The notes below the pieces were generated by a model. The model did no database searches, was not told the origin of the DNA, and worked only from the letters and a program-made list of their open reading frames with translations. A stretch of DNA of 64,000 nucleotides from Paenibacillus_AM sp052180255 (GTDB taxonomy: Bacteria > Bacillota > Bacilli > Paenibacillales > NBRC-103111), in assembly GCF_052180255.1 (NCBI RefSeq), contig NZ_CP197466.1, positions 1,302,001-1,366,000 of the forward strand, given 5' to 3'. Shown piece after piece: positions 43,636-53,032 of this stretch. Numbering within the stretch: the first letter of the stretch is position 1; every line of letters starts with the position of its first letter. The translations under genes were made by a program, and so were the position numbers.

Positions 43636-44808
43636 ATGCGTGCTCGTGGGCAGACAGGGAATACAAAATATGTGAAACAGATGAACCGAGAGGGAATTCT
43701 TTTTCAATTAAAACAGAAGCAAATGTCCAGAGCAGATCTGGCAAAAGAAACTGAACTTAGCAGACCCTGTGTCTCTGCGTTAGTTGAGGAGATGATTAAC
43801 GAAGGATTAGTCCATGAAGTAGGGATTGGTGAGTCCAAGGGTGGACGCAAACCGATGCTCCTTGAGTACAATACCCAGGCTTTTGCAGTTGTAGGTGCAG
43901 TCTTTGAAGGCAGCACGATTCGCATGGCACTTGCTGATTTAAAAGGCGAGCTTCTCGCACAGTATGAAGCAACTCTACCGCAACCTACAAGTGGAGAGAT
44001 GGCGATTAAGGGTCTTGAGATTGGTTTGAAAGATTTATTGGCAATGACGCATTTTGACAAAAGTAGGCTTCTCGGCATGGGTGTCGGTTTACCCGGAATC
44101 ACGCAGAAACGTAACGGTACAATTAGTTATGCGCCTAGTACAGGGTGGATGGGACTACCTGTACAACAGGAGATCGAAGCCAGACTTGGCTTACCTGTAA
44201 CGATTGACAACGATGTAAACATGATGACTTTGGGTGAATATTACCAAGGTGCTGGCAAGGAAATGTCTACCTTAGTGAACATGTACGTGGGCACAGGAAT
44301 TGGTGCAGGTATTATGATTAATGGTCAATTTTACAGAGGTTCTCATGAAGCATCAGGCGAAATCGGCTATATGATGATAGGTCCTTCGGATAATCCAAGA
44401 CATGGCGATTATGGGGTTTTTGAGAGCAATTATGCAGTACCAGCCATTTATGCGAAGGCAAGTACGCTGCTTCCTTTTATCCAAGAAGGAGTGAGCATTG
44501 TAGAACAATTAGTTGCTCATGCGGAGCAGGGAACAGTTGGTGTACAAGAACTGCTGGATGAGTTATATCGCAAATGGGCGTATGGGATCGCAAATATTGT
44601 AAGTGTGCTTGATCCGGAGCTCTTAATTCTAAGCGGTGAGATGCTCTACATCAAAGAACAAGGGGTTCAAACGATTCGTGAATGGCTGTCTAATTGGGTT
44701 CCTGTTGTACCAGCAATAAAGCTGGCCACATTAGGGAATCAAGCCGGGATCGCAGGTGCAGTGCACAGCGTTCTAGAGTCGTTTCCAAATAAAAGTGCAA
44801 CCATTTAA
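43636..44808 (+). CDS. ROK-family (XylR/NagC-type) transcriptional repressor
   Basis: 390 residues. N-terminal winged HTH ('LFQLKQKQMSRADLAKETELSRPCVSALVEEMINEGLV', about 20-60), then the ROK sugar-kinase-like fold with 'GMGVGLPGIT', 'VTIDNDVNMMTLGEYYQG', 'YVGTGIGAGIMINGQFYRGSHEASGEIGY'. The usual zinc motif CxCGxxGCxE is replaced by a cysteine-free 'HGDYGVFESN', so metal binding is lost. The ligand is unknown; a hexose or amino sugar is likely given the downstream kinase. Promoter, cre and a fitting operator lie directly upstream. It probably represses the importer and enzymes to 53998. Confidence 0.9.
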   Translation: MRARGQTGNTKYVKQMNREGILFQLKQKQMSRADLAKETELSRPCVSALVEEMINEGLVHEVGIGESKGGRKPMLLEYNTQAFAVVGAVFEGSTIRMALADLKGELLAQYEATLPQPTSGEMAIKGLEIGLKDLLAMTHFDKSRLLGMGVGLPGITQKRNGTISYAPSTGWMGLPVQQEIEARLGLPVTIDNDVNMMTLGEYYQGAGKEMSTLVNMYVGTGIGAGIMINGQFYRGSHEASGEIGYMMIGPSDNPRHGDYGVFESNYAVPAIYAKASTLLPFIQEGVSIVEQLVAHAEQGTVGVQELLDELYRKWAYGIANIVSVLDPELLILSGEMLYIKEQGVQTIREWLSNWVPVVPAIKLATLGNQAGIAGAVHSVLESFPNKSATI

Positions 44809-44831
44809 AAGTTACTTAAGGGGGATTTAGA

Positions 44832-45941
44832 ATGAAACTTGCATTAAGTAAGATGAAGGTATTGCTGAACACAGCTGTTGTAGGTTCTATGGTACTTGCA
44901 TTAACAGCATGTGGCGGAGGGAATGCAGCAGATAAACCGGCAGATAAATCAACGTCACAGCCAGCTGCAACAAAATCGGCAGAAGGTCAAAAGCTTGTTA
45001 TCTATACAGGTAGAGACAAGAATGTCGTGGATGTCATTATCCCTAAATTCAAGGAGAAAAATCCAGGTATTGAGGTTGAAGTTCTAACCATGGGCGCGCA
45101 GCAAATCTTAGAGCGTGTACGTGGTGAAAAAGCAAATCCGCAGGGTGACTTTTGGTGGGGAGGCACACAATCAGCTTTAATGACGGCAGCAGATGAAGAT
45201 TTGCTCAAGAGTTTTAAGCCGAGCTTTGCTGATAGTGTTAATGCAAGCTATAAGGATGCAAAAGATCGTTGGTATGGGGAAATGCTACTTCCTGAAGTTA
45301 TTATGTATAACCCAACTGCGATTAAGAAGGAAGACGCACCGAAAGATTGGGACGATTTGCTTGATCCCAAGTATAAAGACAAAATCATTATCCGTGGTGT
45401 ATTAGCATCCGGTACGATGAGAACGATTTACTCCGCAATGATTCACCGTCAAGGTGCAGCAGATCCTACAAAAGGATATGAATGGTTGAAAAAACTTGAT
45501 GCGAACACGAAAGAGTACGCACAAGATCCAACGAATTTATATCTGAAATTAGCTCGTCAAGAAGGTTCCTTATCCTTATGGAATTTACAAGATATCATGC
45601 TGCAAAAAGAAACAAAAAACCAACCGTTTGACTTTATCTATCCAACAAGTGGCGCACCTATCCTCGTAGATGGCGTTGGGATGATTAAAGGTGGTAAAAA
45701 TGAAGAAGCAGCTAAGAAATTCTATGAGTTCTTATTTGAACCAACGCTTCGCGCAGAACTTGCTGAAAAGCTGTACCAAATTCCAACACGCAGTGACATT
45801 AAGAAAGAAACATTACCTGCTTGGTTAAAAGGACTTGAACTTAAGCAGCTTCCGCTTGATTGGTCTGTTATGGCATCCAAAGAGAAAGAATGGATGGACT
45901 ATTGGGATCAAAGTATCAAGGGTAAAGGTGCAAAAAAATAA
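44832..45941 (+). CDS. Fe3+-type ABC transporter binding lipoprotein
   Basis: 369 residues with a lipobox ('LALTACGGG', lipidated Cys near residue 27) and a low-complexity linker. The fold is of the ferric/AfuA class ('LVIYTGRDKNVVDVIIPKFKEKNPGIEVEVL', 'ANPQGDFWWGG', 'GEMLLPEVIMYNPT', 'GVGMIKGGKNEEAAKKFYEFL'). It is a distant paralogue of the protein at 17796-18818. A gggggat ribosome site precedes ATG 44832. With the catabolic genes downstream, the ligand is more likely an acidic sugar or amino-acid conjugate than iron; this is inference. Confidence 0.82.
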   Translation: MKLALSKMKVLLNTAVVGSMVLALTACGGGNAADKPADKSTSQPAATKSAEGQKLVIYTGRDKNVVDVIIPKFKEKNPGIEVEVLTMGAQQILERVRGEKANPQGDFWWGGTQSALMTAADEDLLKSFKPSFADSVNASYKDAKDRWYGEMLLPEVIMYNPTAIKKEDAPKDWDDLLDPKYKDKIIIRGVLASGTMRTIYSAMIHRQGAADPTKGYEWLKKLDANTKEYAQDPTNLYLKLARQEGSLSLWNLQDIMLQKETKNQPFDFIYPTSGAPILVDGVGMIKGGKNEEAAKKFYEFLFEPTLRAELAEKLYQIPTRSDIKKETLPAWLKGLELKQLPLDWSVMASKEKEWMDYWDQSIKGKGAKK

Positions 45942-46001
45942 TAATTGGAGCTGGGCGGAGTGCGAACTCCGCCTCATCCTTACAACAAGGGGGATACCAT
46001 C

Positions 46002-47084
46002 TTGATCAGTGTCACTTTGGATCATGTAGGCAAGAAATTTGGGAGTGCAAAAGGTGTTGAAGATGTCCATATTGAGGTCAAACCTGGTGAATTTTTCACC
46101 TTCCTTGGGCCAAGTGGTTGTGGGAAAACGACCACACTGCGGATGATTGCTGGATTTTATTATCCAAGTTCTGGACGCATTTTGTTTGGTGATCAGAATG
46201 TAACCAATCTTCCGCCAAATAAACGTAATACAGGTATGGTATTTCAGAACTATGCTTTATTTCCACACATGACTGTAAATGAGAACGTAGCTTTCGGGTT
46301 GCAAGTGAGAAAGCAATCGAAGTCCGAAATCGCTCAAAAAGTAGAACGCGCACTGAAACAAGTGCATTTAGATGGTTATGGAACAAGAAGAATTGATCAA
46401 TTATCGGGTGGACAGCAGCAGCGCGTAGCTTTGGCGAGAGCGCTTGTGATCGAACCGCAGATTTTACTATTAGATGAGCCGTTATCCAATTTGGACGCCA
46501 AATTAAGAGAAGAAACAAGGTTGGAAATAAAGAGACTTCAGATGGAGCTAGGAATAACGACGATTTATGTCACGCACGATCAGGCTGAGGCGATGTCGAT
46601 GTCCGATCGCATTATGGTGATGCAAGGCGGCGTTGTTCAGCAAATTGGAAGTCCTCAAGACATATATAATCGTCCAGTGAATCGCTTTGTCGCTTCGTTT
46701 ATTGGAGAGACAAATCTATGGGAAGGTACCGTGGAGCGGATTGAGGGAAATGATGTATTCGTGAGAATCTCGCCTGATCTCGTACTTTGCGGGCTTGCGA
46801 ATCAAGCTTCTCATGATCAAGTTGTAAAGGTGGGAGCTTCGGTCACTTTATCGATTCGCCCAGAGTCAGTGACAGAGATAAGAGCAGAAGAAGCTGCTCA
46901 AGGTAATATCGTTACAGGTAAGGTAGTCATTTCCGAATTTACTGGGGTTAGCGTTAATTATATCACCCAAGTTGGGGATGTTTCTTTAAAAGCGATGTTC
47001 GTCAATCAGGGCCACACATTAAGAGAACGCGGTGATCAAATCGCCTTTCATATTCCAAAAGAAAGTATCTTCTTTGTAGGATAA
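46002..47084 (+). CDS. ABC transporter ATP-binding protein (FbpC/PotA type)
   Basis: 360 residues from TTG 46002, which has agggggat 7 nt upstream; the frame extends to 45945 but without ribosome site and with a non-family N-terminus. Walker A 'GPSGCGKTTTLRM', signature 'LSGGQQQRVALARAL', Walker B 'ILLLDEPLSNLDAKLREE', switch 'YVTHDQAEAMSMSDR'; TOBE-type domain from about residue 240. Energises the importer with the adjoining permease. Confidence 0.9.
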   Translation: MISVTLDHVGKKFGSAKGVEDVHIEVKPGEFFTFLGPSGCGKTTTLRMIAGFYYPSSGRILFGDQNVTNLPPNKRNTGMVFQNYALFPHMTVNENVAFGLQVRKQSKSEIAQKVERALKQVHLDGYGTRRIDQLSGGQQQRVALARALVIEPQILLLDEPLSNLDAKLREETRLEIKRLQMELGITTIYVTHDQAEAMSMSDRIMVMQGGVVQQIGSPQDIYNRPVNRFVASFIGETNLWEGTVERIEGNDVFVRISPDLVLCGLANQASHDQVVKVGASVTLSIRPESVTEIRAEEAAQGNIVTGKVVISEFTGVSVNYITQVGDVSLKAMFVNQGHTLRERGDQIAFHIPKESIFFVG

Positions 47085-47097
47085 TGGGGGATCAAGT

Positions 47098-48828
47098 ATG
47101 AAGCCACAACTACAAACAACGAATCCACAAGTGAAAACTTGGCAATCCATTACATCATCTCGTTATTTTGTTTACGTTCTCGTTGCTCCCTTATTTTTAG
47201 TCTTGCTTGCTTATGTCGTGTATCCGTTTTATCAGACGTTTATGGATGGTGTTCTCATCAAGGGTGAGTATTCATTCAAGAATTATGCCAAGTTCTTTTC
47301 TTTGGAGCATACAGCCAATTTAGAAGCGCTATGGAACAGTATTTACATATCGGTACTAAGTGTAATTTCATGCGGCATTGTCGGAGTGGCGATGGCATTT
47401 TTGCTAGAACGCTATGAGTTTCCTGGTCGCAAAATATTAATGGTACTTGCGCTTGTACCCATGGCCTTACCTCCACTTATTGGGGTATTATCCTTTACCT
47501 TTTTATACGGAGAGAGCGGTATTATTCCAAGGGCGTTGAAATTACTCTTTCACTTAGATAAAGTGCCCTTTTCTTTAAAAGGAATTTGGGGCGTCATCAT
47601 GGTTCATACGTTTACGATGTACACCTACTTTTACATGACGGCTTCAGCCGCCATTAAAGGGCTTGACCCTTCACTAGAAGAGGCAGCAGCAAGTTTAGGT
47701 GCTGGAAGGCTATATGTATGGCGCAGAGTCATTTTGCCGATGCTTACACCGGCATTAATTGCATCGTCGCTGCTTGTGTTTATGATCTCTATGGCATCCT
47801 ATACAGCTCCATTAATTTTTGGAATTGAACGTACGATGACGATGCAAATTTACTTGTCACGTACGAACGGAAGTCTGGATATGGCATCTACTCAATCGAC
47901 AATTTTATCTGTCGTATCGATCCTATTCTTGCTCCTCATGCGCTGGTATCAAGGTAGACGGAACTATCAGAACATGAGTAAGGGCATTAGTGTACATCGT
48001 ACGGAAGTTAAAAGTGCATTCGGTAAATATGTCGCAATTACACTTTCTGTTATTGGTGTAATTATCCTTTTGCTACCAATCTTTGTACTAATACTTATTT
48101 CATTCTCTGTAGATGGTACATGGACCGTGCAAATTCTTCCACCTCAATATACGATGAGTCATTATTTAGACTTGTTTACAGATAGTAAGACATGGAAGCC
48201 GATTCTTAACAGCTTTAAGATGAGTGCGATTTCAGTTGTTGGTATCGTGATCTTCGGTGTTGCTGCTGCTTACGCGATGGTTCGCATGAAGTTTAAAGGA
48301 AAGTTCTTACTTGAACTACTGATCATGCTGCCTTGGGCACTTCCAGGAACCGTAGTCGCTGTTAACTTAATCTCTGCTTTCAGCGAGCGCTCTGTGTTTA
48401 GTTTTAATCAAGTGCTAATTGGAACGTTTTGGATACTACCACTCGCCTATTTCGTTCGTCACTTGCCGCTTGTATATCGTTCGACATCAGCTACGCTTAT
48501 TCAGATGGACGCATCAGTTGAGGAAGCAGCACGAAATCTAGGAGCTTCTTGGTGGTACAGCTTCCGTCGTGTAGTATTCCCAATGGCACTTAGTGGCATT
48601 TTGGCTGGAACATTGCTTGCCTTTGTGCAAGGGATTGGTGAATTCGTGTCATCCATTCTTCTTTTTACAACAAAGACAGTTCCAATTTCCGTAGAGATTT
48701 TCCAACGTATGTATGCTTTTGATTTTGGTACAGCTTGCGCATACGGGGTCCTACAAATTGTACTTATCATTATTGTGTTGTTTGTATCTCGTAAAATTAC
48801 AGGAGATAACGCAGGCTCCGCCATTTAA
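47098..48828 (+). CDS. ABC transporter permease, two fused transmembrane domains
   Basis: 576 residues, about twelve helices in two BPD_transp_1 units. EAA loops at about residue 195 ('SLEEAAASLGAGRLYVWRRVILPM') and about 465 ('SVEEAARNLGASWWYSFRRVVFPM'). Same architecture as 19938-21593. Ribosome site gggggat before ATG 47098, 13 nt after the ATPase gene. The PIG-L gene follows after 78 nt without a terminator, so the operon probably continues. Confidence 0.9.
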   Translation: MKPQLQTTNPQVKTWQSITSSRYFVYVLVAPLFLVLLAYVVYPFYQTFMDGVLIKGEYSFKNYAKFFSLEHTANLEALWNSIYISVLSVISCGIVGVAMAFLLERYEFPGRKILMVLALVPMALPPLIGVLSFTFLYGESGIIPRALKLLFHLDKVPFSLKGIWGVIMVHTFTMYTYFYMTASAAIKGLDPSLEEAAASLGAGRLYVWRRVILPMLTPALIASSLLVFMISMASYTAPLIFGIERTMTMQIYLSRTNGSLDMASTQSTILSVVSILFLLLMRWYQGRRNYQNMSKGISVHRTEVKSAFGKYVAITLSVIGVIILLLPIFVLILISFSVDGTWTVQILPPQYTMSHYLDLFTDSKTWKPILNSFKMSAISVVGIVIFGVAAAYAMVRMKFKGKFLLELLIMLPWALPGTVVAVNLISAFSERSVFSFNQVLIGTFWILPLAYFVRHLPLVYRSTSATLIQMDASVEEAARNLGASWWYSFRRVVFPMALSGILAGTLLAFVQGIGEFVSSILLFTTKTVPISVEIFQRMYAFDFGTACAYGVLQIVLIIIVLFVSRKITGDNAGSAI

Positions 48829-48906
48829 CAGCTGGATCATTATGTGGGGATTACCTAGGAATCTGAACCACGTTGTGATAGATGAATGGATTAAGGGAGG
48901 AAAACT

Positions 48907-51441
48907 ATGAGTCAAGCCAAAAGATTCACGAAATTATTGTCCATTGTTACATGTGTAACATTGGCGGGCAGCGTGTTGTTAACAGTGACAGCGAAACCCG
49001 CACTTGCAGATCGTGGAGTTGTTGATCTGTGGAAGTCCATTAAGCCGCTTACTACGATTGCAAGTGCGATGAATACGGGCGCTCATCCAGATGACGAACA
49101 CAGTGCGACCCTGGCTTATCTTTCACTTGGAAAAGGCATTAATACGTCAAGTGTTATTGCGAACCGTGGTGAAGGTGGACAGAATGAAATTGGTAGCGAA
49201 CTTGGAAATGCACTTGGCATTATTCGAACTCGCGAATTGCAGGAAGCTTCCAAAATTACAAACATCACACTCGCGAATTTAAGTGAACAATTGAATGATC
49301 CGATCTTTGATTTTGGATTTTCCAAGAGCCCTGATGAAACATTGCAAAAATGGGGAGATTCCATCGCATATGAACGCTTGATTCGCAAAATTCGTGAATT
49401 GCGTCCAGATGTCGTCATTCCCGCTTTCTTAAATGAGGATTCAACTCATGGACATCATCGTGCGATTAACGTCATTACGGTTCGTGCTTATAAAGATGCA
49501 GCTGATCCGAATATTTTCCCTGAACATTTGAAAAAAGGCTTGCAGCCTTGGCAGATCAAGAAATTGTACCTGCCTGCTGATAAAAAGGCATTCAATGTTT
49601 CCGTACCTGTTGGTGACTACGACCAAATTTATGGCGCATCCTATGAGCAGCTTGGTGAAGAGTCTCGCTTCATGCATAAGAGCCAAGGAATGGGACGCAA
49701 TGTAAATGAAGGGCCTAATTTTACTTATTACAAACTAGAATCCTCCATTGTCAAAGGGAAGGATAAAGAAAAAGATTTATTTGAAGGCATTGCTTTCACA
49801 TTTGAAGATTTGGCAAAAGAAGTAGAAGCGAAATCCAAAGATACGAAAGTTGCCCAAGGGTTGCGTGAACTTCAAAAGGACGCAAACAACATCATCGCAT
49901 CCTATCCGAAATTTGCAGATGTTGCACATGACGTGCAAGAAATGAAACTTGATGTGGCTAGCACATTGGCAGATATTCAGAAATCCAGCTTAGATGAAGC
50001 AACCAAAACAGATCTTACTTATCGTCTTCATGTGAAGGAAGATCAATTAAACAAGGCAAGTATGGAAGCTGCTTCATTCGTAGCCAAAGTAAAACCAGAG
50101 ACAGGTGAATTGGTGCCTGGCCAGACAACCAAGATGACGATGACTGCTTATAACGGTGGGGATGTCGACATCAAGAACGTTAACTTAAAGCTCAATGTAC
50201 CTGAGGGCTGGACAGCGAAAGCAACGGGTGCGACAACATTTAAGAAACTGGGTAACAATGAGACAGTATCAGCTGTGTTTGAAGTGAGTGTACCAGCGAA
50301 TGCTGCTGGATTTAAACCCTATGACAAACCGATTATTACAGGTGATGTATCCTATGAGAGCTATACAGTTACGACTAATCTTCATGTGACACCAGACATA
50401 GCTGTAGCTGTTTTGCCTCCGTTCTCGATGTCATTAAATCCAAGTGCAACCGTGCTTAATACGTTGAAGCCTGGTGATCCAATTCCGGTTAAAGTAACGG
50501 TTCGTAACTACAATCCTGGTGCTGCAAAAGCGACTTTATCGTTGCAATTACCTGATGGTTGGAAAGCAGTGCCTGCTGCTGAGAACTTAAGTTTTGCGGC
50601 AAAAGGAGAAACGAAATCCGTCGCATTTACAGTAACTCCTTCATCTGATGTGAAAAATGGCAGTTATTCGATCAAAGCTGTTGCTCAAAGCGGTGATGTA
50701 AAAAGTACAGAAGGCGCGCAAGTCATTTCGTACCCTCACATCGGTAAAACGTACTTTGTTCAACCAGCGGAATTAAAAATCGAAGCCTTTGATCTTGCTG
50801 TACCTGACAAAATTAAAGTGGGCTATGTATCAAGTGGATTTGATAACATCGATCAATACTTGCGCCAAGTTGGGGTAAATGTTGTGAAGTTGGAAGAGAA
50901 AGATATTCAGTTTGGCGATCTCTCTTCGTATGATTCCATTGTGCTCGGCATCCGTGCATATGCGTTCCGTCCTGAATTGATCCCAAGCAATCAACGCTTA
51001 CTTGATTACGTGAAGAATGGCGGTAATCTGGTTGTACAATATCACAAACCGGAAGACAAATGGACACCAGATTTAGCTCCTTATCCAATCACCATTGGTT
51101 CACCGCTTATCAAATGGCGTGTGACAGATGAAACATCCAAAGTAACGATGCTTGCGCCAGATCATAAAATCTTCAACTATCCGAACAAAATTACGGATAA
51201 AGATTGGGACAACTGGATTCAAGACCGTTCTGCTTACAATCCTTCCGAATGGGGTAAGGAATATACACAGCTGATCTCCAATGGTGATCCGGGTGAGGCA
51301 GAATTTACAGGAACTTATCTGACTGCACCATATGGAAAAGGTACTTATTCTTATAGTTCCATCGTATGGTACCGTGAAATTCCGAATCTGGTTCCAGGTT
51401 CGATTCGTATGTTCGTCAATATGATCAGTCAAAAGCAATAA
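48907..51441 (+). CDS. Secreted PIG-L/LmbE-family deacetylase with NEW3 and amidotransferase-like domains
   Basis: 844 residues. A signal peptide ends near 'KPALA' (residue 35). The PIG-L zinc site is visible: 'NTGAHPDDEHSATLAYLSLG' (His/Asp/Asp near residues 59-63) and a later 'NEDSTHGHHRAI' providing the third His (about 182). Family enzymes remove the N-acetyl group of GlcNAc linked to inositol, malate (BshB) or glycans. Residues about 385-500 and 510-605 look like NEW3/alpha-galactosidase-associated beta-sandwiches, and about 635-844 like a ThuA/class-I amidotransferase fold ('YDSIVLGIRAYAFRPEL'). So it is an extracellular multi-domain enzyme, probably feeding the importer encoded just upstream. 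Gggagg precedes the ATG. Confidence 0.85.
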   Translation: MSQAKRFTKLLSIVTCVTLAGSVLLTVTAKPALADRGVVDLWKSIKPLTTIASAMNTGAHPDDEHSATLAYLSLGKGINTSSVIANRGEGGQNEIGSELGNALGIIRTRELQEASKITNITLANLSEQLNDPIFDFGFSKSPDETLQKWGDSIAYERLIRKIRELRPDVVIPAFLNEDSTHGHHRAINVITVRAYKDAADPNIFPEHLKKGLQPWQIKKLYLPADKKAFNVSVPVGDYDQIYGASYEQLGEESRFMHKSQGMGRNVNEGPNFTYYKLESSIVKGKDKEKDLFEGIAFTFEDLAKEVEAKSKDTKVAQGLRELQKDANNIIASYPKFADVAHDVQEMKLDVASTLADIQKSSLDEATKTDLTYRLHVKEDQLNKASMEAASFVAKVKPETGELVPGQTTKMTMTAYNGGDVDIKNVNLKLNVPEGWTAKATGATTFKKLGNNETVSAVFEVSVPANAAGFKPYDKPIITGDVSYESYTVTTNLHVTPDIAVAVLPPFSMSLNPSATVLNTLKPGDPIPVKVTVRNYNPGAAKATLSLQLPDGWKAVPAAENLSFAAKGETKSVAFTVTPSSDVKNGSYSIKAVAQSGDVKSTEGAQVISYPHIGKTYFVQPAELKIEAFDLAVPDKIKVGYVSSGFDNIDQYLRQVGVNVVKLEEKDIQFGDLSSYDSIVLGIRAYAFRPELIPSNQRLLDYVKNGGNLVVQYHKPEDKWTPDLAPYPITIGSPLIKWRVTDETSKVTMLAPDHKIFNYPNKITDKDWDNWIQDRSAYNPSEWGKEYTQLISNGDPGEAEFTGTYLTAPYGKGTYSYSSIVWYREIPNLVPGSIRMFVNMISQKQ

Positions 51442-51524
51442 TACAAATAGAGGTGAAGAGAGGGCCTTGAATCGAGGTCCTCTCCCAAATAAATCGTATA
51501 CGTGAGATGGAGGATGAGTACATC

Positions 51525-53030
51525 ATGGGATATCGTGAACAAATTATTGCAGAGGAAGGCAGTAGCTTTCCAGGAAAGACCTATACGGAGGTTGTGCTGG
51601 AACCTGCATTTAATGAAGCGAAGCAGCAATTACTAGGGCCAATGATGGCCATTAATAAAGCTCATTTGATTATGCTCTTACAGCAAAATTTGATTACGAC
51701 AGAGGATGCTCACGCAATTGCGAATGCAATTCAGGAGTTGGATCTAGACGGACTTCGTAAGAGTCCATATACAGGTGAATTTGAAGATTTATTTTTTCAA
51801 GTAGAGAAACAATTGTTAGATAAAGCGGGGGATATTGCTGGGAATTTGCATTTAGGACGAAGCCGTAATGATATGGGGATTGCGATCTATCGCATGACTT
51901 TGCGCGAGAAGATGCTCACTACACTTGGCTCAGCCTTGCATTTAAAGGAGCATTTACTTGCATTTGCTGAAGAACATGTGGATACCCTGATGATCGGTTA
52001 TACCCATACCCAGCAGGCACAACCGACGACCATGGCCCATTATATAACGGCGGTCGTTGATTCATTAAGTCGTGATATTCGTCGTTTAATCGCAGCGTAT
52101 ATGAACTGTAATCGCAGCAGCATGGGGGCAGCAGCACTCACTACATCAGGATTTGATATTAGTCGAGAGAAAATGATGGATTTACTCGCTTTTGAAGGAC
52201 TTGTCGAGAACTCTTATGATGCCATTGGCGGAGCTGATTATGTAGGGGAAATCGCCAGTTGCGTGCAGTTAGCAGCAACGAATTTAGGACGGGTTGTACA
52301 AGATTTACTGTTGTGGAGTACACAAGAATTCGGTGTGCTGAAAGTATCGGCTCCTTATGTTCAGATTAGTTCCATCATGCCGCAAAAAAGGAACCCGGTA
52401 TCACTGGAGCATATGCGCTCCTTGTTATCCAGTTGTGTAGGTAATGCAAGTACTGTTCTGACAATGATACATAATACACCGTTCGGAGATATCGTAGATA
52501 CAGAAGATGACATGCAACCTTATGCATGGAAAGCGCTCGAAATATTGGAGAAAATGTACCGGTTGCTTGCAGCCGTTATGGGTACAATGGAAGTAAATAA
52601 AGAAGTGCTGCGCAAACGCACGGAGGGCAGCTTTGCTACTGTAACAGAGCTTGCGGATACATTAGTTCGCACGGACGCACTTTCTTTCCGTAAATCGCAT
52701 CACATTGTAAGTGGAGTCGTCAAGCGAGCTTTAGAGCAAGGACTTGCGGCGAATGAGATTACATTAAATTTAGTCAATGAAGTTGCGATGGATGTGATTG
52801 GTCGCGAGCTTTCTATAGATGAAGTAATTTTACAGCAATCGCTCGACCCTGCTCATTTCGTCCACATCAGATCACTACCCGGTGGTCCAAGTCCCAAAGA
52901 AATGGAGCGCATGATTGCTGAGCGTAAAGTACGACTTCAAGCACATCGTCAGTGGCTTCATGAATCCAAAGAGAAGTGCCAAGCTGCCCTGCAACATCTT
53001 GATGAAGTGATCACAGATTGGAGCAAGTAG
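51525..53030 (+). CDS. Argininosuccinate lyase-like enzyme with altered active-site motifs
   Basis: 501 residues, aspartase/fumarase superfamily, nearest to ArgH. Conserved: 'HLGRSRNDMGIAIYRM', 'GYTHTQQAQPTTMAHY' and the catalytic loop 'SSIMPQKRNPVSLEHMR' (Ser282-Ser283). Changed against true ArgH: the 'PLAYNKDLQEDKE' segment after the loop reads 'TPFGDIVDTEDDMQPYAW', and 'DAVSDRDF' reads 'DAIGGADY'. These residues shape the guanidinium/citrulline side, so the substrate is probably another N- or O-substituted succinate that releases fumarate. ATG 51525 is favoured (ggagg about 11 nt upstream). There is no argG here. It nearly abuts the kinase gene. Confidence 0.85.
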   Translation: MGYREQIIAEEGSSFPGKTYTEVVLEPAFNEAKQQLLGPMMAINKAHLIMLLQQNLITTEDAHAIANAIQELDLDGLRKSPYTGEFEDLFFQVEKQLLDKAGDIAGNLHLGRSRNDMGIAIYRMTLREKMLTTLGSALHLKEHLLAFAEEHVDTLMIGYTHTQQAQPTTMAHYITAVVDSLSRDIRRLIAAYMNCNRSSMGAAALTTSGFDISREKMMDLLAFEGLVENSYDAIGGADYVGEIASCVQLAATNLGRVVQDLLLWSTQEFGVLKVSAPYVQISSIMPQKRNPVSLEHMRSLLSSCVGNASTVLTMIHNTPFGDIVDTEDDMQPYAWKALEILEKMYRLLAAVMGTMEVNKEVLRKRTEGSFATVTELADTLVRTDALSFRKSHHIVSGVVKRALEQGLAANEITLNLVNEVAMDVIGRELSIDEVILQQSLDPAHFVHIRSLPGGPSPKEMERMIAERKVRLQAHRQWLHESKEKCQAALQHLDEVITDWSK

Positions 53031-53032
53031 GA

